Assembly (NCBI GenBank): GCA_002067095.1
Contig: MVQD01000035.1
Location: 34,483 to 98,482, forward strand
DNA: 64,000 bases
Direction of reading: 5' to 3'
Source of the DNA: Methanoregulaceae archaeon PtaB.Bin056
GTDB lineage: Archaea > Halobacteriota > Methanomicrobia > Methanomicrobiales > Methanospirillaceae
Position numbers and translations under genes: made by a program
The notes under the pieces: model-generated
Databases searched by the model: none
Told to the model about the DNA's origin: nothing
The model's input: the letters and a program-made list of their open reading frames with translations, nothing else
Shown: positions 27,637 through 36,266 of the stretch, piece by piece
Layout: each line of letters begins with the position of its first letter
Position numbering within the stretch: the stretch's first letter is position 1

Positions 27637-27998
27637 ACTTCCACGAGAATTATTCGCAATTACTCGTAAAAAATATGATCATATGTATTCGCATGATTTA
27701 TTGAGAGAATTCATAAAAATCTCCTGTATCCACAAGCACCTGCCTGTATTCATTGAACCGAAGGGCGATTGAATAATCAACATGATTCCCTGATCGAGAC
27801 GCAGCGATACCACACAAAATAGGCGGGGCTATTCCCATAGTAAACCCTATATACGCTTTGGTTCGCATTTCAGGCATAAATCATAAAGATCACGAATGCG
27901 ATTTTCACCGGAAAAAAGAATTCATTTAGATTGCAGAAGCCCTGGATCCCGGCCTTCTCAACAGGGAGAATCCGGTTTCCAGGCCTCCGATCCACCGT
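27637..27998. other. Gap between the two receptor genes
   Basis: No gene seen. It contains the promoter of the downstream receptor: an AT-rich box near 27664-27680 (minus strand), the near-palindrome at 27648-27661, and a perfect palindrome ATATGATCATAT at 27673-27684. The remaining sequence to 27998 shows nothing recognisable. Confidence 0.45.
27648..27661. promoter_or_regulatory. Putative operator, shared palindromic motif (site 1)
   Basis: AATTATTCGCAATT, an imperfect copy of the perfect palindrome at 29168-29181. It lies between a TATA-like box and the start codon of receptor gene 1, the usual position for a repressor site. Confidence 0.35.
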
Positions 27999-29177
27999 TC
28001 AACCCCGGTTCAGGGGAACTTTTTCAAATGCGAGGTTATCGCAGTTGGCATTGAGTCTGTCAAAGACCGGCTCCCCGACAAACATCAGGTAGATCTCATC
28101 TGCTTTCACCTTCGGGTCGATGTCAGCAAAACGGTCCGGGTAGACGATCTTTCCCACGTAATAGGCATCAACAAGCTGGGTCTCCAGGTTTGTCGAACGT
28201 GAGGTGTAAGGCAGGGTTGCGTATACGTTCCCGTTCCTCACCGCGCTGAGATCTGCGAATACCGGGCTCTTTATGTCCTCAAACCCACCGATCTCGTCCG
28301 TTACGCCGAGCGTCCCGGCATCGATGAAGATGAACTCCGGATCGGTATAAATCAGGCTTTCCTTTGAAAAATCGGCATTCTGAACGCCTGATCCAGCAGC
28401 CACGTTCTTCACGTGGTTCCAGATAAACGGCATATACTCCGACTGCGTGGACATGAAACCATGGGCCCCTCCATGGGAGAGACCCCCGATAAATGCTGTC
28501 TTCTGTTCCGATTCAGGAATGTCGTTCGTCCTTCTATCAAGGTCGGCAAGTATTGCCTCAGTATATGCAATCAGTTTCTCTGCACGCTCCTCTTTACCAA
28601 GAATATCCCCCAGGAGCCGGAACGACGCATAGAGCTGGGCTTTGCTGTCGTCATCCTGGAACGACCCTGATCCTATCATCACCACAGGTATGCCGGTCTT
28701 GGCCTGCATTGCGTCGGCGGATGAGAAGGCTTCGCTGGACTGGTTGGTTGTTGATCCCATCGCGAATATCATCTGCGGGGCTATGACCATGATCTGTTCG
28801 AGATTGACTTCAACACCCCGCGAGGAACCGGTTGCGGGGAGTTCCGCAAACTGTGGATTGGCAATGACATAGGCCCGGTTATCCCCTGCTGTCGCGTTGT
28901 ACTGCTCGCCGCTCTCGACTGCGGCAACCTTGTCGGCTGCGTCCATGTATACCAGATACCGGACACAGGTACCCCCGGAAGAGCAGACGACCCTGCTGAC
29001 TTCTGAAGGAATGATGACCGTTCTCCCTGAGCTGTCTGTGATGGTCCTATCCGCCGATGACCCAGCAGGTCCAACAAGCCGGGTAGGGTCGGTACATCCG
29101 GAGGTGAATATCAGCGCGAGAAATGCGATAAATACGAGATAATGGATCAATTTCTTACTCATTGGATAATTATTCAT
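27999..29177 (-). CDS. FecB-type lipoprotein receptor, paralogue 2
   Basis: A 392-residue paralogue of the receptor at 26464-27636, with the same fold blocks (VVCSSGGTCVRYLVYMDAAD, DPEFIFIDAGTLGVTDEIGG) and a lipoprotein signal TSGC (Cys28). The ATG at 29177 has no ribosome-binding site. A second ATG at 29162 lies about 25-30 bases from a TATA-like tract, so a leaderless start there is possible. The protein delivers a metal complex to the FecCD-type permease and ATPase encoded 280 bases upstream. Two receptors for one channel suggest either two ligands or two affinities. Confidence 0.85.
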   Translation of the reverse strand: MNNYPMSKKLIHYLVFIAFLALIFTSGCTDPTRLVGPAGSSADRTITDSSGRTVIIPSEVSRVVCSSGGTCVRYLVYMDAADKVAAVESGEQYNATAGDNRAYVIANPQFAELPATGSSRGVEVNLEQIMVIAPQMIFAMGSTTNQSSEAFSSADAMQAKTGIPVVMIGSGSFQDDDSKAQLYASFRLLGDILGKEERAEKLIAYTEAILADLDRRTNDIPESEQKTAFIGGLSHGGAHGFMSTQSEYMPFIWNHVKNVAAGSGVQNADFSKESLIYTDPEFIFIDAGTLGVTDEIGGFEDIKSPVFADLSAVRNGNVYATLPYTSRSTNLETQLVDAYYVGKIVYPDRFADIDPKVKADEIYLMFVGEPVFDRLNANCDNLAFEKVPLNRG

Positions 29178-29181
29178 AATT
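29168..29181. promoter_or_regulatory. Putative operator, shared palindromic motif (site 2)
   Basis: AATTAT-TC-ATAATT is a perfect six-base inverted repeat with a two-base spacer. It lies just downstream of a TATA-like T-rich box (about 29185-29197) and overlaps the presumed transcription start of receptor gene 2. Confidence 0.4.
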
Positions 29182-29456
29182 TATCTTAAAAAAATAGATC
29201 ATTCATCATTCATGGTTTTAATGATCTTTTCCAGAGGCAATCTACTCTTTTATCTCCCATTTATCAGACATCTTCCGCCCCTCCCGAGGATTAGCCGAGT
29301 ATGGGAAATGGCGAACCCGGAGGTTGCAGGATCAGGAGCGCAGATGCCCGGTTCATCGCATGTCCCTGTTCGCCGCTCTTCCACCACAGCACAGCAGTCT
29401 CCCGGGTCGGGATATGCCAGCCACCAGATACATGCAGGATATTGGAGATGTTGCTC

Positions 29457-30257
29457 TTACTTTTTGAAACCCGCTGTTTTCTGAGGAATCCTTGAAAGAG
29501 GAATGATATATGGTATATCCTCTGTAATCCTGACATTTGCCTGGATTCCATATACGGACGCAAGGTTCTCCCCGGTCAGGACATTTTCTGGTTTCCCGGC
29601 GGAAACGATCTTCCCTTTCTTCATCATCACGATGATATCCGAGTACCGTGCCGCCGTATTGAGATCATGTATTGCAATGATTGCGGTAAGATCCCGTTTA
29701 CGCACGAGCGATCTGAGGATCTCCATCACATCGATCTGGTGCCATACGTCAAGGTTGCTCGTGGGTTCGTCAAGCAGAATTACCCCCGTTTCCTGTGCGA
29801 GCGCGCGGGCAATCAGTACTTTCTGCTGCTGGCCTCCCGAGAGCTCGGTGAATGCTGCGAGTGCCAGGTTGTCGATGCCGAGAAGCCCAAGCACTTCCCA
29901 TACGACATCATCGTCCCTTTTACTCCCTTTCCAGCCGAGATAGGGGCGCCTCCCCATGAGGACGACATCGAATACCGTGTTAGGGAAGACACGCAGGGAA
30001 TTTTGAGGAACGTACGCTATCATCTGTGCCAGTTCCATCTGCTTCATCTTTGTTACATTACAACGGTCAACGGAAATGTCACCTGCCGACGGTACAAGGA
30101 TCCTGTCGATGCATTTTATCAGGGTCGATTTTCCAGAACCGTTGGGGCCGACGATGCTGGCGATCTGCCCGTCGCCCACTTCAAGGGTGAGGTCTCGAAG
30201 AACCTCTGTGCTGTTGTACCCGAAATGCAGGTTTTTTACGGAGAGTCTGATTATCAT
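29457..30257 (-). CDS. FepC/BtuD-type ABC transporter ATPase
   Basis: A 266-residue ABC ATPase with Walker A GPNGSGKST (about 38-46), Q-loop YVPQNSLRVFPNTVFDVVLMG (a feature of the FepC/BtuD class), signature LSGGQQQKVLIARAL, Walker B VILLDEPTSNLD and switch IAIHDLN. It powers uptake of iron-siderophore, haem or corrinoid through the FecCD permease. Its ATG overlaps the stop of the permease gene by four bases, so the two are coupled. Confidence 0.9.
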   Translation of the reverse strand: MIIRLSVKNLHFGYNSTEVLRDLTLEVGDGQIASIVGPNGSGKSTLIKCIDRILVPSAGDISVDRCNVTKMKQMELAQMIAYVPQNSLRVFPNTVFDVVLMGRRPYLGWKGSKRDDDVVWEVLGLLGIDNLALAAFTELSGGQQQKVLIARALAQETGVILLDEPTSNLDVWHQIDVMEILRSLVRKRDLTAIIAIHDLNTAARYSDIIVMMKKGKIVSAGKPENVLTGENLASVYGIQANVRITEDIPYIIPLSRIPQKTAGFKK

Positions 30258-31378
30258 GACCAGTATTCCCTCCTTCTGCCTCTGAGGATAAGATACAGGA
30301 AGAACGGGACGCCTATCACCGCCATTATGGTTCCGGTGGGTATTACGGTGGGCGCAAGGAGATTCACCGAAATTGCATCTGCAACCAGAAGCAGGATTGC
30401 CCCGATCGCCCCCGCAGCCAGGATGAGGTAACGGTGATCGCTGCCGAGGATAAGGCGGCCAATGTGCGGTGCAACCAACCCGATGAAACCGATGACTCCG
30501 ACAAAGGCCACCAGGGCCGCAACCAGGAAGCTCGAAACAACCATGATGAACAGACGGACACGCCCCGCATCCACCCCCATGCTCTTTGCCCCCTCGTCGC
30601 CGATTGTCATCAGGTTGAGGTCCCAGGCCTTGCTATAGAGCAATGGCACGCAGATTATGGTAGCAATCCCGATAACCATGATACTGTTCCAGTTGAGACC
30701 GGAGATACTCCCCATCCCCCATGCCGACATAAGGGAGCGTTGATCGTCGTTGGCAATGTAATTGAAGAGCTGGTTTGTCGCCTGGAAGAGATAGTTGAGG
30801 GCGATACCCGCGAGGACCATGGTCTCGGATGTAGCACCCTTGAGTCCGGAGAGTGCAATGATGACCCCTGAACAGAGAAGGGCAAAGACGAATGCATTCC
30901 CGATAAGGAAGAACGGGCCGCCGAGGATGGTGATGCCGAACACCGCTGCAAGCGATACCCCGAACTGCGCTCCGGATGAGATTCCCAGGGTGAACGGACT
31001 TGCAAGCGGGTTTTTCAGTACCGCCTGCATCACACACCCGCAGATGCCGAGGCCCAGGCCCACAAGGATCGCCCCCATGATACGGGGCATCCGGATAAGC
31101 CAGACGACATTTTCCATCGACCGGCTGATGGAGAATATATCGGGAATGAACTTGTTGATCAGGGTGCAATAGACTTCGAGGACCGTGATCGGCATCGGCC
31201 CAATCGTGATGATAATCCCGGAAGCAAGGACGATGATTACCACCAGCGCAAGGATAAAAAGCCCTTTTTTCAAGACGGAGTGGGAGTGCTCTTCCTGGAT
31301 TTTACTTTTTTTTCCGGTTCTGGTCCGCTTGAGGTTCACCACCTCCCTGCCACGGACCGGCCCCCTCCTCACTGCCAT
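30254..31378 (-). CDS. FecCD-type ABC transporter permease
   Basis: A 374-residue membrane protein of the FecCD/BtuC family with about ten predicted helices. It has the conserved RMPRIMGAILVGLGLGICG block (about 97-115), NPLASPFTLGISSGAQFG (about 122-139) and GFIGLVAPHIGRLILGSDHR near 318-337. It has an unusually long basic N-terminal tail (about 35 residues, RGPVRGREVVNLKRTRTGKK) before the first helix. It starts directly after the stop of the SPFH gene; AGGTGA, its likely ribosome-binding site, lies within the last codons of that gene. Confidence 0.9.
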   Translation of the reverse strand: MAVRRGPVRGREVVNLKRTRTGKKSKIQEEHSHSVLKKGLFILALVVIIVLASGIIITIGPMPITVLEVYCTLINKFIPDIFSISRSMENVVWLIRMPRIMGAILVGLGLGICGCVMQAVLKNPLASPFTLGISSGAQFGVSLAAVFGITILGGPFFLIGNAFVFALLCSGVIIALSGLKGATSETMVLAGIALNYLFQATNQLFNYIANDDQRSLMSAWGMGSISGLNWNSIMVIGIATIICVPLLYSKAWDLNLMTIGDEGAKSMGVDAGRVRLFIMVVSSFLVAALVAFVGVIGFIGLVAPHIGRLILGSDHRYLILAAGAIGAILLLVADAISVNLLAPTVIPTGTIMAVIGVPFFLYLILRGRRREYWS

Positions 31379-32146
31379 TCACCTGTCCAGCGCCTTGACG
31401 ACTCCCACCGTCGTCCCAAGGTTGTCAGATCCGGAGGTGACGACGATGAGGTTGCGTTCCTTTGCAATCTCCGTGAGTGTCTGGAATTCGCGGAGTTTCA
31501 GTGCGACAGGGGTCTTTTCATAGAGCCGGGCGGCTTCGCTCATACGCTCCGATGCCTGGAACTCGCCGTCTGCAAGGATGATTCGTGCCCTTTTTTCCCG
31601 CTCGGCCTCGGCCTGTCGTGCAATCGCCCGGAGCATATTCTCGGGCAGAGAGATATCGCGAATAGTCACGATATCGACATGAATTCCCCAGGGAGCGGTC
31701 ACGACTTCGATCTCCTCCTGGATCTTGCGGTTCAGGGTATCACGGTCGGAAAGGATTGTGTCGAGTTCGTTCTGGCCGAGGACGTCCCGGAGGATAGTCT
31801 GGGCAATTAACGCCGTCGCACTTTCAAAATCTTCCACTTCGACGATTGCACGGCATGCATCAGTAACATGGTAGTAGATGATTGCATCGACATCGACGCT
31901 GATATTGTCCCGCGTCACGATCGTCTGCTTCGGTACATCCAACTGCCTGATCCGCAGATCGACCCTTACGATCCGGTCAATAAACGGAAGGATTACAAAT
32001 ATACCCGGCCCCTTCATCCCCTTAAGCCGTCCGAGCCTGAACATGACTGCCCGTTCATATTGACGGGTTATTTTTATGGATGATATCCCGAGGATGACAA
32101 GGACCACCAGCAATACCAGGATGAGAATCATTTCAATGACAGACAT
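31379..32146 (-). CDS. SPFH/stomatin-like membrane protein (slipin)
   Basis: A 255-residue band-7 protein: one N-terminal membrane helix (about 5-24), then the SPFH domain with RAVMFRLGRLKGMKGPGIFVILPF, RIRQLDVPKQTIVTRDNISVDVDA and VLGQNELDTILSDRDTLN, then a helical segment rich in Ala/Glu/Arg likely to oligomerise (about 185-215). Stomatins scaffold membrane microdomains and often pair with an NfeD protein, which is missing here. It is the first gene of the unit with FecCD permease and ATPase, with no bases between its stop and the permease start, so it may organise the importer in the membrane. Confidence 0.88.
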   Translation of the reverse strand: MSVIEMILILVLLVVLVILGISSIKITRQYERAVMFRLGRLKGMKGPGIFVILPFIDRIVRVDLRIRQLDVPKQTIVTRDNISVDVDAIIYYHVTDACRAIVEVEDFESATALIAQTILRDVLGQNELDTILSDRDTLNRKIQEEIEVVTAPWGIHVDIVTIRDISLPENMLRAIARQAEAEREKRARIILADGEFQASERMSEAARLYEKTPVALKLREFQTLTEIAKERNLIVVTSGSDNLGTTVGVVKALDR

Positions 32147-32513
32147 CTCAAAACACCGTCCTTACAGGATGTCACCGGCCTTCAATATAGCCATAGAATA
32201 ATAATCTGCGGGAATCATTAAAAATGTGATCTTTCCAAGCTAAATTATGATTAATTAAGAATTTAAAGTAAATTTATTTTTACTATCCGTTCCGGAGCAA
32301 AATCAAACATGATCCTAAAAAAAAGACGATTCCATCCCGATAGATCTGCCTGCGCATCCATGAAAACGGCGCGGTGATTGTCCGCAGAGAAAGATAAGAG
32401 AGTATTTCCAATAGACAAGACTGAGTCCTTCTACCATATAATCTGTTTTTAACAAAAGATGACACTAATAAACCAGCAAGTAGTATTCCTACATATGAGT
32501 GCGGGGTTAGGGT
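32147..32513. other. Divergent promoter region, SPFH operon and ABC exporter
   Basis: No gene in these 367 bases. On the minus side there is a TATA-like box CTTTAAATT (32261-32269) with the motif at 32243-32256 right behind it. On the plus side, an AT-rich stretch and GGGGTTAGGGT precede the ATG at 32514. Confidence 0.45.
32243..32256. promoter_or_regulatory. Putative operator, shared palindromic motif (site 3)
   Basis: AATTAT-GA-TTAATT, a near-palindrome with five of six arm bases matching. It is directly downstream of the TATA-like box of the SPFH-permease-ATPase unit, the same arrangement as at the two receptor genes. Confidence 0.35.
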
Positions 32514-33506
32514 ATGGATCCTATTATTGAGACGTTTGCCCTGACCCGAAAATTTGGATCGGTAACCGCGGTGGATGCAATCGACCTGGCGGTTGAAAAA
32601 GGCGAAGTCTTTGGGTTGCTCGGGCCGAACGGAGCAGGGAAGACCACGATGCTGTCGATGCTCTGCACCATCCTGACGCCGACTTCCGGCTCCGCAACGG
32701 TGAACGGGTTCGATATCATCAGGCAGCATTCCCAGGTCCGGAAATCAATCGGCATCGTGTTCCAGGACCCAAGCGTCGATGCCGACATGACGGCTCTTGA
32801 GAACCTCCAGATGCACGCGGATCTGTACGGTGTCCCGGTATCCGAGCAAGTGGAGAGGATACAGGAGGTCCTGGCACTGGTCAGGCTCGAGGAGAAGGCG
32901 GACGCTTTTGTCTCCACCTATTCGGGAGGCATGAGAAGAAGACTTGAAATTGCACGCGGTCTCCTCCATTATCCCAAAGTCATGTTCCTTGACGAACCCA
33001 CCATCGGCCTCGATCCTCAGAGCAGGGAGCACATCTGGGACTATATCCGAAAGCTGAAAAACCGGGAAGAGATGACGATAATCCTGACGACCCATTACAT
33101 GGAGGAGGCGGATCGGCTCTGCAACCGCGTGGCAATCATCGATCATGGAAGGGTCGTCGCGCTCGATCGCCCGGCCGCCCTGAAGAAGGAGCTTGGTGGT
33201 GATACGGTCATCCTTGGCACAAACGAGAGCCAGGCACTTCATGACCTTTTACTCAACAACGGGATGGCAGAACGCGTATCGATCCTGAATGGCGAGGTCA
33301 GGGCGCTTGTCAGCAATGCAAATCTCCTCCTCCCCCGGATAATCAATGCCGCGGCAGATGCAGGACTTTCTGTCGAATACGTGTATCTCAGCCACCCCGA
33401 CATGAATGATGTCTTTATCCATTTCACTGGAAAGGATATCCGGCAGGGACAGGCAGGGGAGCAGTACGGGCGACTGGCAATGATGAAACGGCGACGTGCA
33501 CGATGA
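32514..33506 (+). CDS. ABC-2 type exporter ATPase (DrrA-like), second copy
   Basis: A 330-residue ABC ATPase with Walker A GPNGAGKTT, Q-loop VFQDPSVD, signature YSGGMRRRLEIARGL, Walker B VMFLDEPTIGLDPQS and switch TTHYMEEADRLC. The C-terminal extension ends VFIHFTGKDI, as in DrrA. It is a paralogue of the ATPase at 18674-19666, with the same length and block order. It partners with the permease whose gene overlaps it by four bases. The exported substrate is unknown. Confidence 0.88.
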   Translation: MDPIIETFALTRKFGSVTAVDAIDLAVEKGEVFGLLGPNGAGKTTMLSMLCTILTPTSGSATVNGFDIIRQHSQVRKSIGIVFQDPSVDADMTALENLQMHADLYGVPVSEQVERIQEVLALVRLEEKADAFVSTYSGGMRRRLEIARGLLHYPKVMFLDEPTIGLDPQSREHIWDYIRKLKNREEMTIILTTHYMEEADRLCNRVAIIDHGRVVALDRPAALKKELGGDTVILGTNESQALHDLLLNNGMAERVSILNGEVRALVSNANLLLPRIINAAADAGLSVEYVYLSHPDMNDVFIHFTGKDIRQGQAGEQYGRLAMMKRRRAR

Positions 33507-34258
33507 GCGAAGTGAGAGGCATCTACACCCTCTGGAAGCGGGAGGTGAAGAAGTTCCTGCGCGAAAAGCCCCGCCTTCTCAATGCGTTCTGCCAGCCCCT
33601 GCTGTGGCTTTTCATCTTCGGTACAGGCATGCGGTTCTCCGCCGGCATACCGGGCTACAATTACCAGGAATTCATTTTTCCAGGCCTTGTCTGCCAGGCG
33701 ATGCTCTTTACGGCCATGTTCATGGGTGTATCCGTTATCTGGGATCGTGAATTCGGATTTCTAAAGGAAATTCTCGTCTCTCCTGTATCGCGTTCATCTA
33801 TTTTCCTGGGTAAGATGTTCGGGGTAAGCACCGACGTCATGCTGCAGGGGATCATCATCTTTCCGTTTGCGTTCCTGATCGGAGCGCGTACCGATTTTAT
33901 TATCTTTTTAAAGGCGCTCCCGATCATGCTCCTCATCACGATCGGCCTTACCTGCATCGGGCTGACGTTTGCCAGCCTCCTGAAAAGTTTCGAAGGATTC
34001 GGGCTGATCCAGACGTTCATCAACCTGCCCTTGTTCTTTTTAAGCGGGGCACTCTTTCCACTCACGAATGTACCGGAATGGCTGTTGTGCGTCAGCTATG
34101 CGAACCCGCTCACATATGGAGTGGACGCACTCAGGACTGTTATGATGGGGGGTGCCTGGGCGCCCCTGTTCCCGATGCATATCGATATCGGGGTGTTGAT
34201 CGCCTTCGATGCTGTCATGTTTTCGATAGGGACGTATGCATTCAGCAGGAGGGAATAA
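33503..34258 (+). CDS. ABC-2 type exporter permease (DrrB-like), second copy
   Basis: A 251-residue membrane protein with six predicted helices of the ABC-2 family. Key blocks are LWKREVKKFLREKPRL at the N-terminus, the FPGLVCQAMLFTAMFMGVSV helix, DREFGFLKEILVSPVSRSS and the FLSGALFPLTNVP/YANPLTYGVDALR end region. It forms the pump with the ATPase encoded just upstream (ATGA overlap). A T8 run follows the stop codon, so the pair is a complete two-gene unit. Confidence 0.87.
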   Translation: MSEVRGIYTLWKREVKKFLREKPRLLNAFCQPLLWLFIFGTGMRFSAGIPGYNYQEFIFPGLVCQAMLFTAMFMGVSVIWDREFGFLKEILVSPVSRSSIFLGKMFGVSTDVMLQGIIIFPFAFLIGARTDFIIFLKALPIMLLITIGLTCIGLTFASLLKSFEGFGLIQTFINLPLFFLSGALFPLTNVPEWLLCVSYANPLTYGVDALRTVMMGGAWAPLFPMHIDIGVLIAFDAVMFSIGTYAFSRRE

Positions 34259-34261
34259 CGC

Positions 34262-34271
34262 ATTTTTTTTA
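34262..34271 (+). terminator. T-run terminator after the second exporter pair
   Basis: A run of eight T begins four bases after the stop codon at 34256-34258. Confidence 0.55.
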
Positions 34272-34505
34272 TGAATTTGAAAATGGGTTTATCTCAGTAG
34301 ACCGAATGGAGCGCAAAAGCATACCCGGATCAACCCCACCTGCTTCACCTCGGGACCTTTCCATCCTGCGAACAGATAAGGATGCACCTGCGAGAATCTC
34401 GGGTCTTTATCACGCCCCGTAGATCAGGAACCGGCATTCACCTGAAATCGACGGGGCTGGGATGTCAATCAAGTTTTTCCCTGCATTATCCCCGGGGTCC
34501 GGCAC

Positions 34506-35438
34506 TCACGGTATGCTCTCTTCCAGCAGCCACTTCCAGACCAGTTTTATCATAACCGTCTTTCCGTTCACAGTCATCTCATCCTCCTGATCGCTGGTCA
34601 GGATCAGTCCCCGCTTCAGCCCGAACTCGTCCATCGCCTCCAGCAGGCTGCGTATCTCCCTCTCCCGGTTCTTTTCCGTGATCTCGTAACAGACCTGTAC
34701 GGCCATGATAATTTTTCCGGTCCTTCAGCACGAAATCGCATTCCCGATCTTTCGCAAAGTAAAAGATTTCACTCCCCCGTCTCTTCATATCGATAAAGAC
34801 GATGTTTTCCGGGATCCTTTCCCTGTCCGGGGTCACGGAAAAACCATTCGGCATGCACGACGCCATATCGATCCCATAGATCTTGCGGGGGGAGTTGAGC
34901 TGTTTTTTGATGGAGAAATCAAACCCCAGGAGTTCGAAGAAGAGGTAGGCGCGTTCCAGGTACAAGATGTATTCCTTGACCGTGATCGCGTTTTTCAGTC
35001 CAAGCGTTTTTTTCAGCGAGTTATACGTGAAGGGTAGTGTCACCGTGGATGCAAGGATACCGACGAGTTCCCGCACGAGCCGCTGCCTCCGGACAAAGGT
35101 CTCGAACTTCTCCACGTTCTGGATCTCCTCAAAAAAATAGGTGCCTGACGGCCCGTACACTCCCAGTAGGACCTAATTGAACACTTCGAAGTCCTCTGCC
35201 CGGAAGGCGGGCAAACGCTCATCGTCAAAATTCACCCACCAGTAACCGGTGCAGGATTGCATGAACTGTTTTAAGAATGTGGACTTCCCGCTTCTCCGGA
35301 TGCCGGCAAGGATGAGCACCCGGTCGTCATGCAGGGCACCGGATACCTTTTCGAAGATTTCCTGGTCAATAAAATCCCCGCGTCTTTCTATCTGTGTCTT
35401 TGCTGGATAACGAGCTGCCGCAGGAGATCTTTTGACAC
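34506..35438 (-). pseudogene. Decayed AAA ATPase with DUF4143 domain
   Basis: Read across frames, this is a typical archaeal/bacterial AAA_14-DUF4143 protein of about 310 residues. It begins VSKDLLRQLVIQQ (GTG at 35438), then shifts frame to a P-loop ILAGIRRSGKS and WWVNFDDERLPAF. An in-frame TAG follows (about 35173-35175). The DUF4143 part resumes from GVYGPSGTYFFEE and ends DRECDFVLKDRKN, after which a second frameshift at an A5 run near 34710 leads to MAVQVCYEITEKNRERE and the true C-terminus. Three independent lesions make it non-functional. The family is a putative nucleotide-dependent regulator of unknown role, frequent in accessory DNA. Confidence 0.82.
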
Positions 35439-35603
35439 TATACTAATTGGTAATTCGTAAAACAAACTTCTCACTGGCAGTTAGTAGATCTGGCGGTCCT
35501 GAAGTGTGCACGGCGGTAATATCACCCTGCATATTCCATTCCGGAACACCCGGCCCGACCAAAAAACCGGCGCAGGGAAAAAAATAGGCGGACGATTTCT
35601 TTG

Positions 35604-36212
35604 CTATTCCCGATACATCCTCTCCAGCGGGTCCTTCCGATCCGGAAACATCGCGCCGAACGAATCCGATCTGCCGGTATCCGTTACCGTGCAATAATGC
35701 ATCGCGGCGTTCGACCCGGTCATGAAGAGCGGTTTTGCCCTCTCCACATCCAGGGAACCGTCCGGGCAGTAAACCGCATCGTCAATCTCGAGATGGACAA
35801 CCTTTCCCATGATCAGGATGTAACGCGGTTCTTCGAAGAGCTTGTCGAGCGTGCACTCCATCCACGCATAACACCCTTTGATGCCGGGCGGCTTCACGAC
35901 TACGGACGGCTTCTCTTCAAGGCAGGCAAGCTCGAATTCGTCGGCCTCCGGTGGCGAGTGCCTCGCGGTGGGTATCACCTTGTCACAGAGATTCGTCCCC
36001 GCAAGGTTGATCACGAATTCGCCTGTCTGCCGGATGTTGTACAGGGTATCCCGCCGTTTTGCGGTTGCAATGCAGACAAGGTCGAGTGGCCGGAGTACCG
36101 GCATCACGCACCCGTACGGTGCGATATTCCTGATTCCATCGTTGCTGACGGTTGAGATGAATGTGATGGGGAGGGGGATTATCGATTCCCTCTTGAATGG
36201 TTTGAGGATCAC
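35604..36212 (-). CDS. Flavin reductase-like FMN-binding protein
   Basis: A 202-residue protein of the flavin reductase-like split-barrel family. It starts at GTG 36212. Typical features are the N-terminal PLPITFISTVSNDGIRNIAPYG, the strand LVCIATAKRRDTLYNIRQTGEFVINL, and the C-terminal YILIMGKVVHLEIDD. Members bind FMN and pass electrons, but many are of unknown role. It lies 54 bases after a methyltransferase gene at the end of the FmdE/Nik-type operon and could be the last member of that transcript. This is the only redox protein in the cluster. Confidence 0.82.
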   Translation of the reverse strand: MILKPFKRESIIPLPITFISTVSNDGIRNIAPYGCVMPVLRPLDLVCIATAKRRDTLYNIRQTGEFVINLAGTNLCDKVIPTARHSPPEADEFELACLEEKPSVVVKPPGIKGCYAWMECTLDKLFEEPRYILIMGKVVHLEIDDAVYCPDGSLDVERAKPLFMTGSNAAMHYCTVTDTGRSDSFGAMFPDRKDPLERMYRE

Positions 36213-36266
36213 GCAGGGTCACACTCCCTGGTGCCAGCAATTATAACCCGCAGGGCCGGATTGTGT

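Noticed and set aside
35173..35175. In-frame TAG as a pyrrolysine codon
   Set aside because: The same gene has two frameshifts, so decay is the simpler reading, and DUF4143 ATPases are not pyrrolysine proteins.
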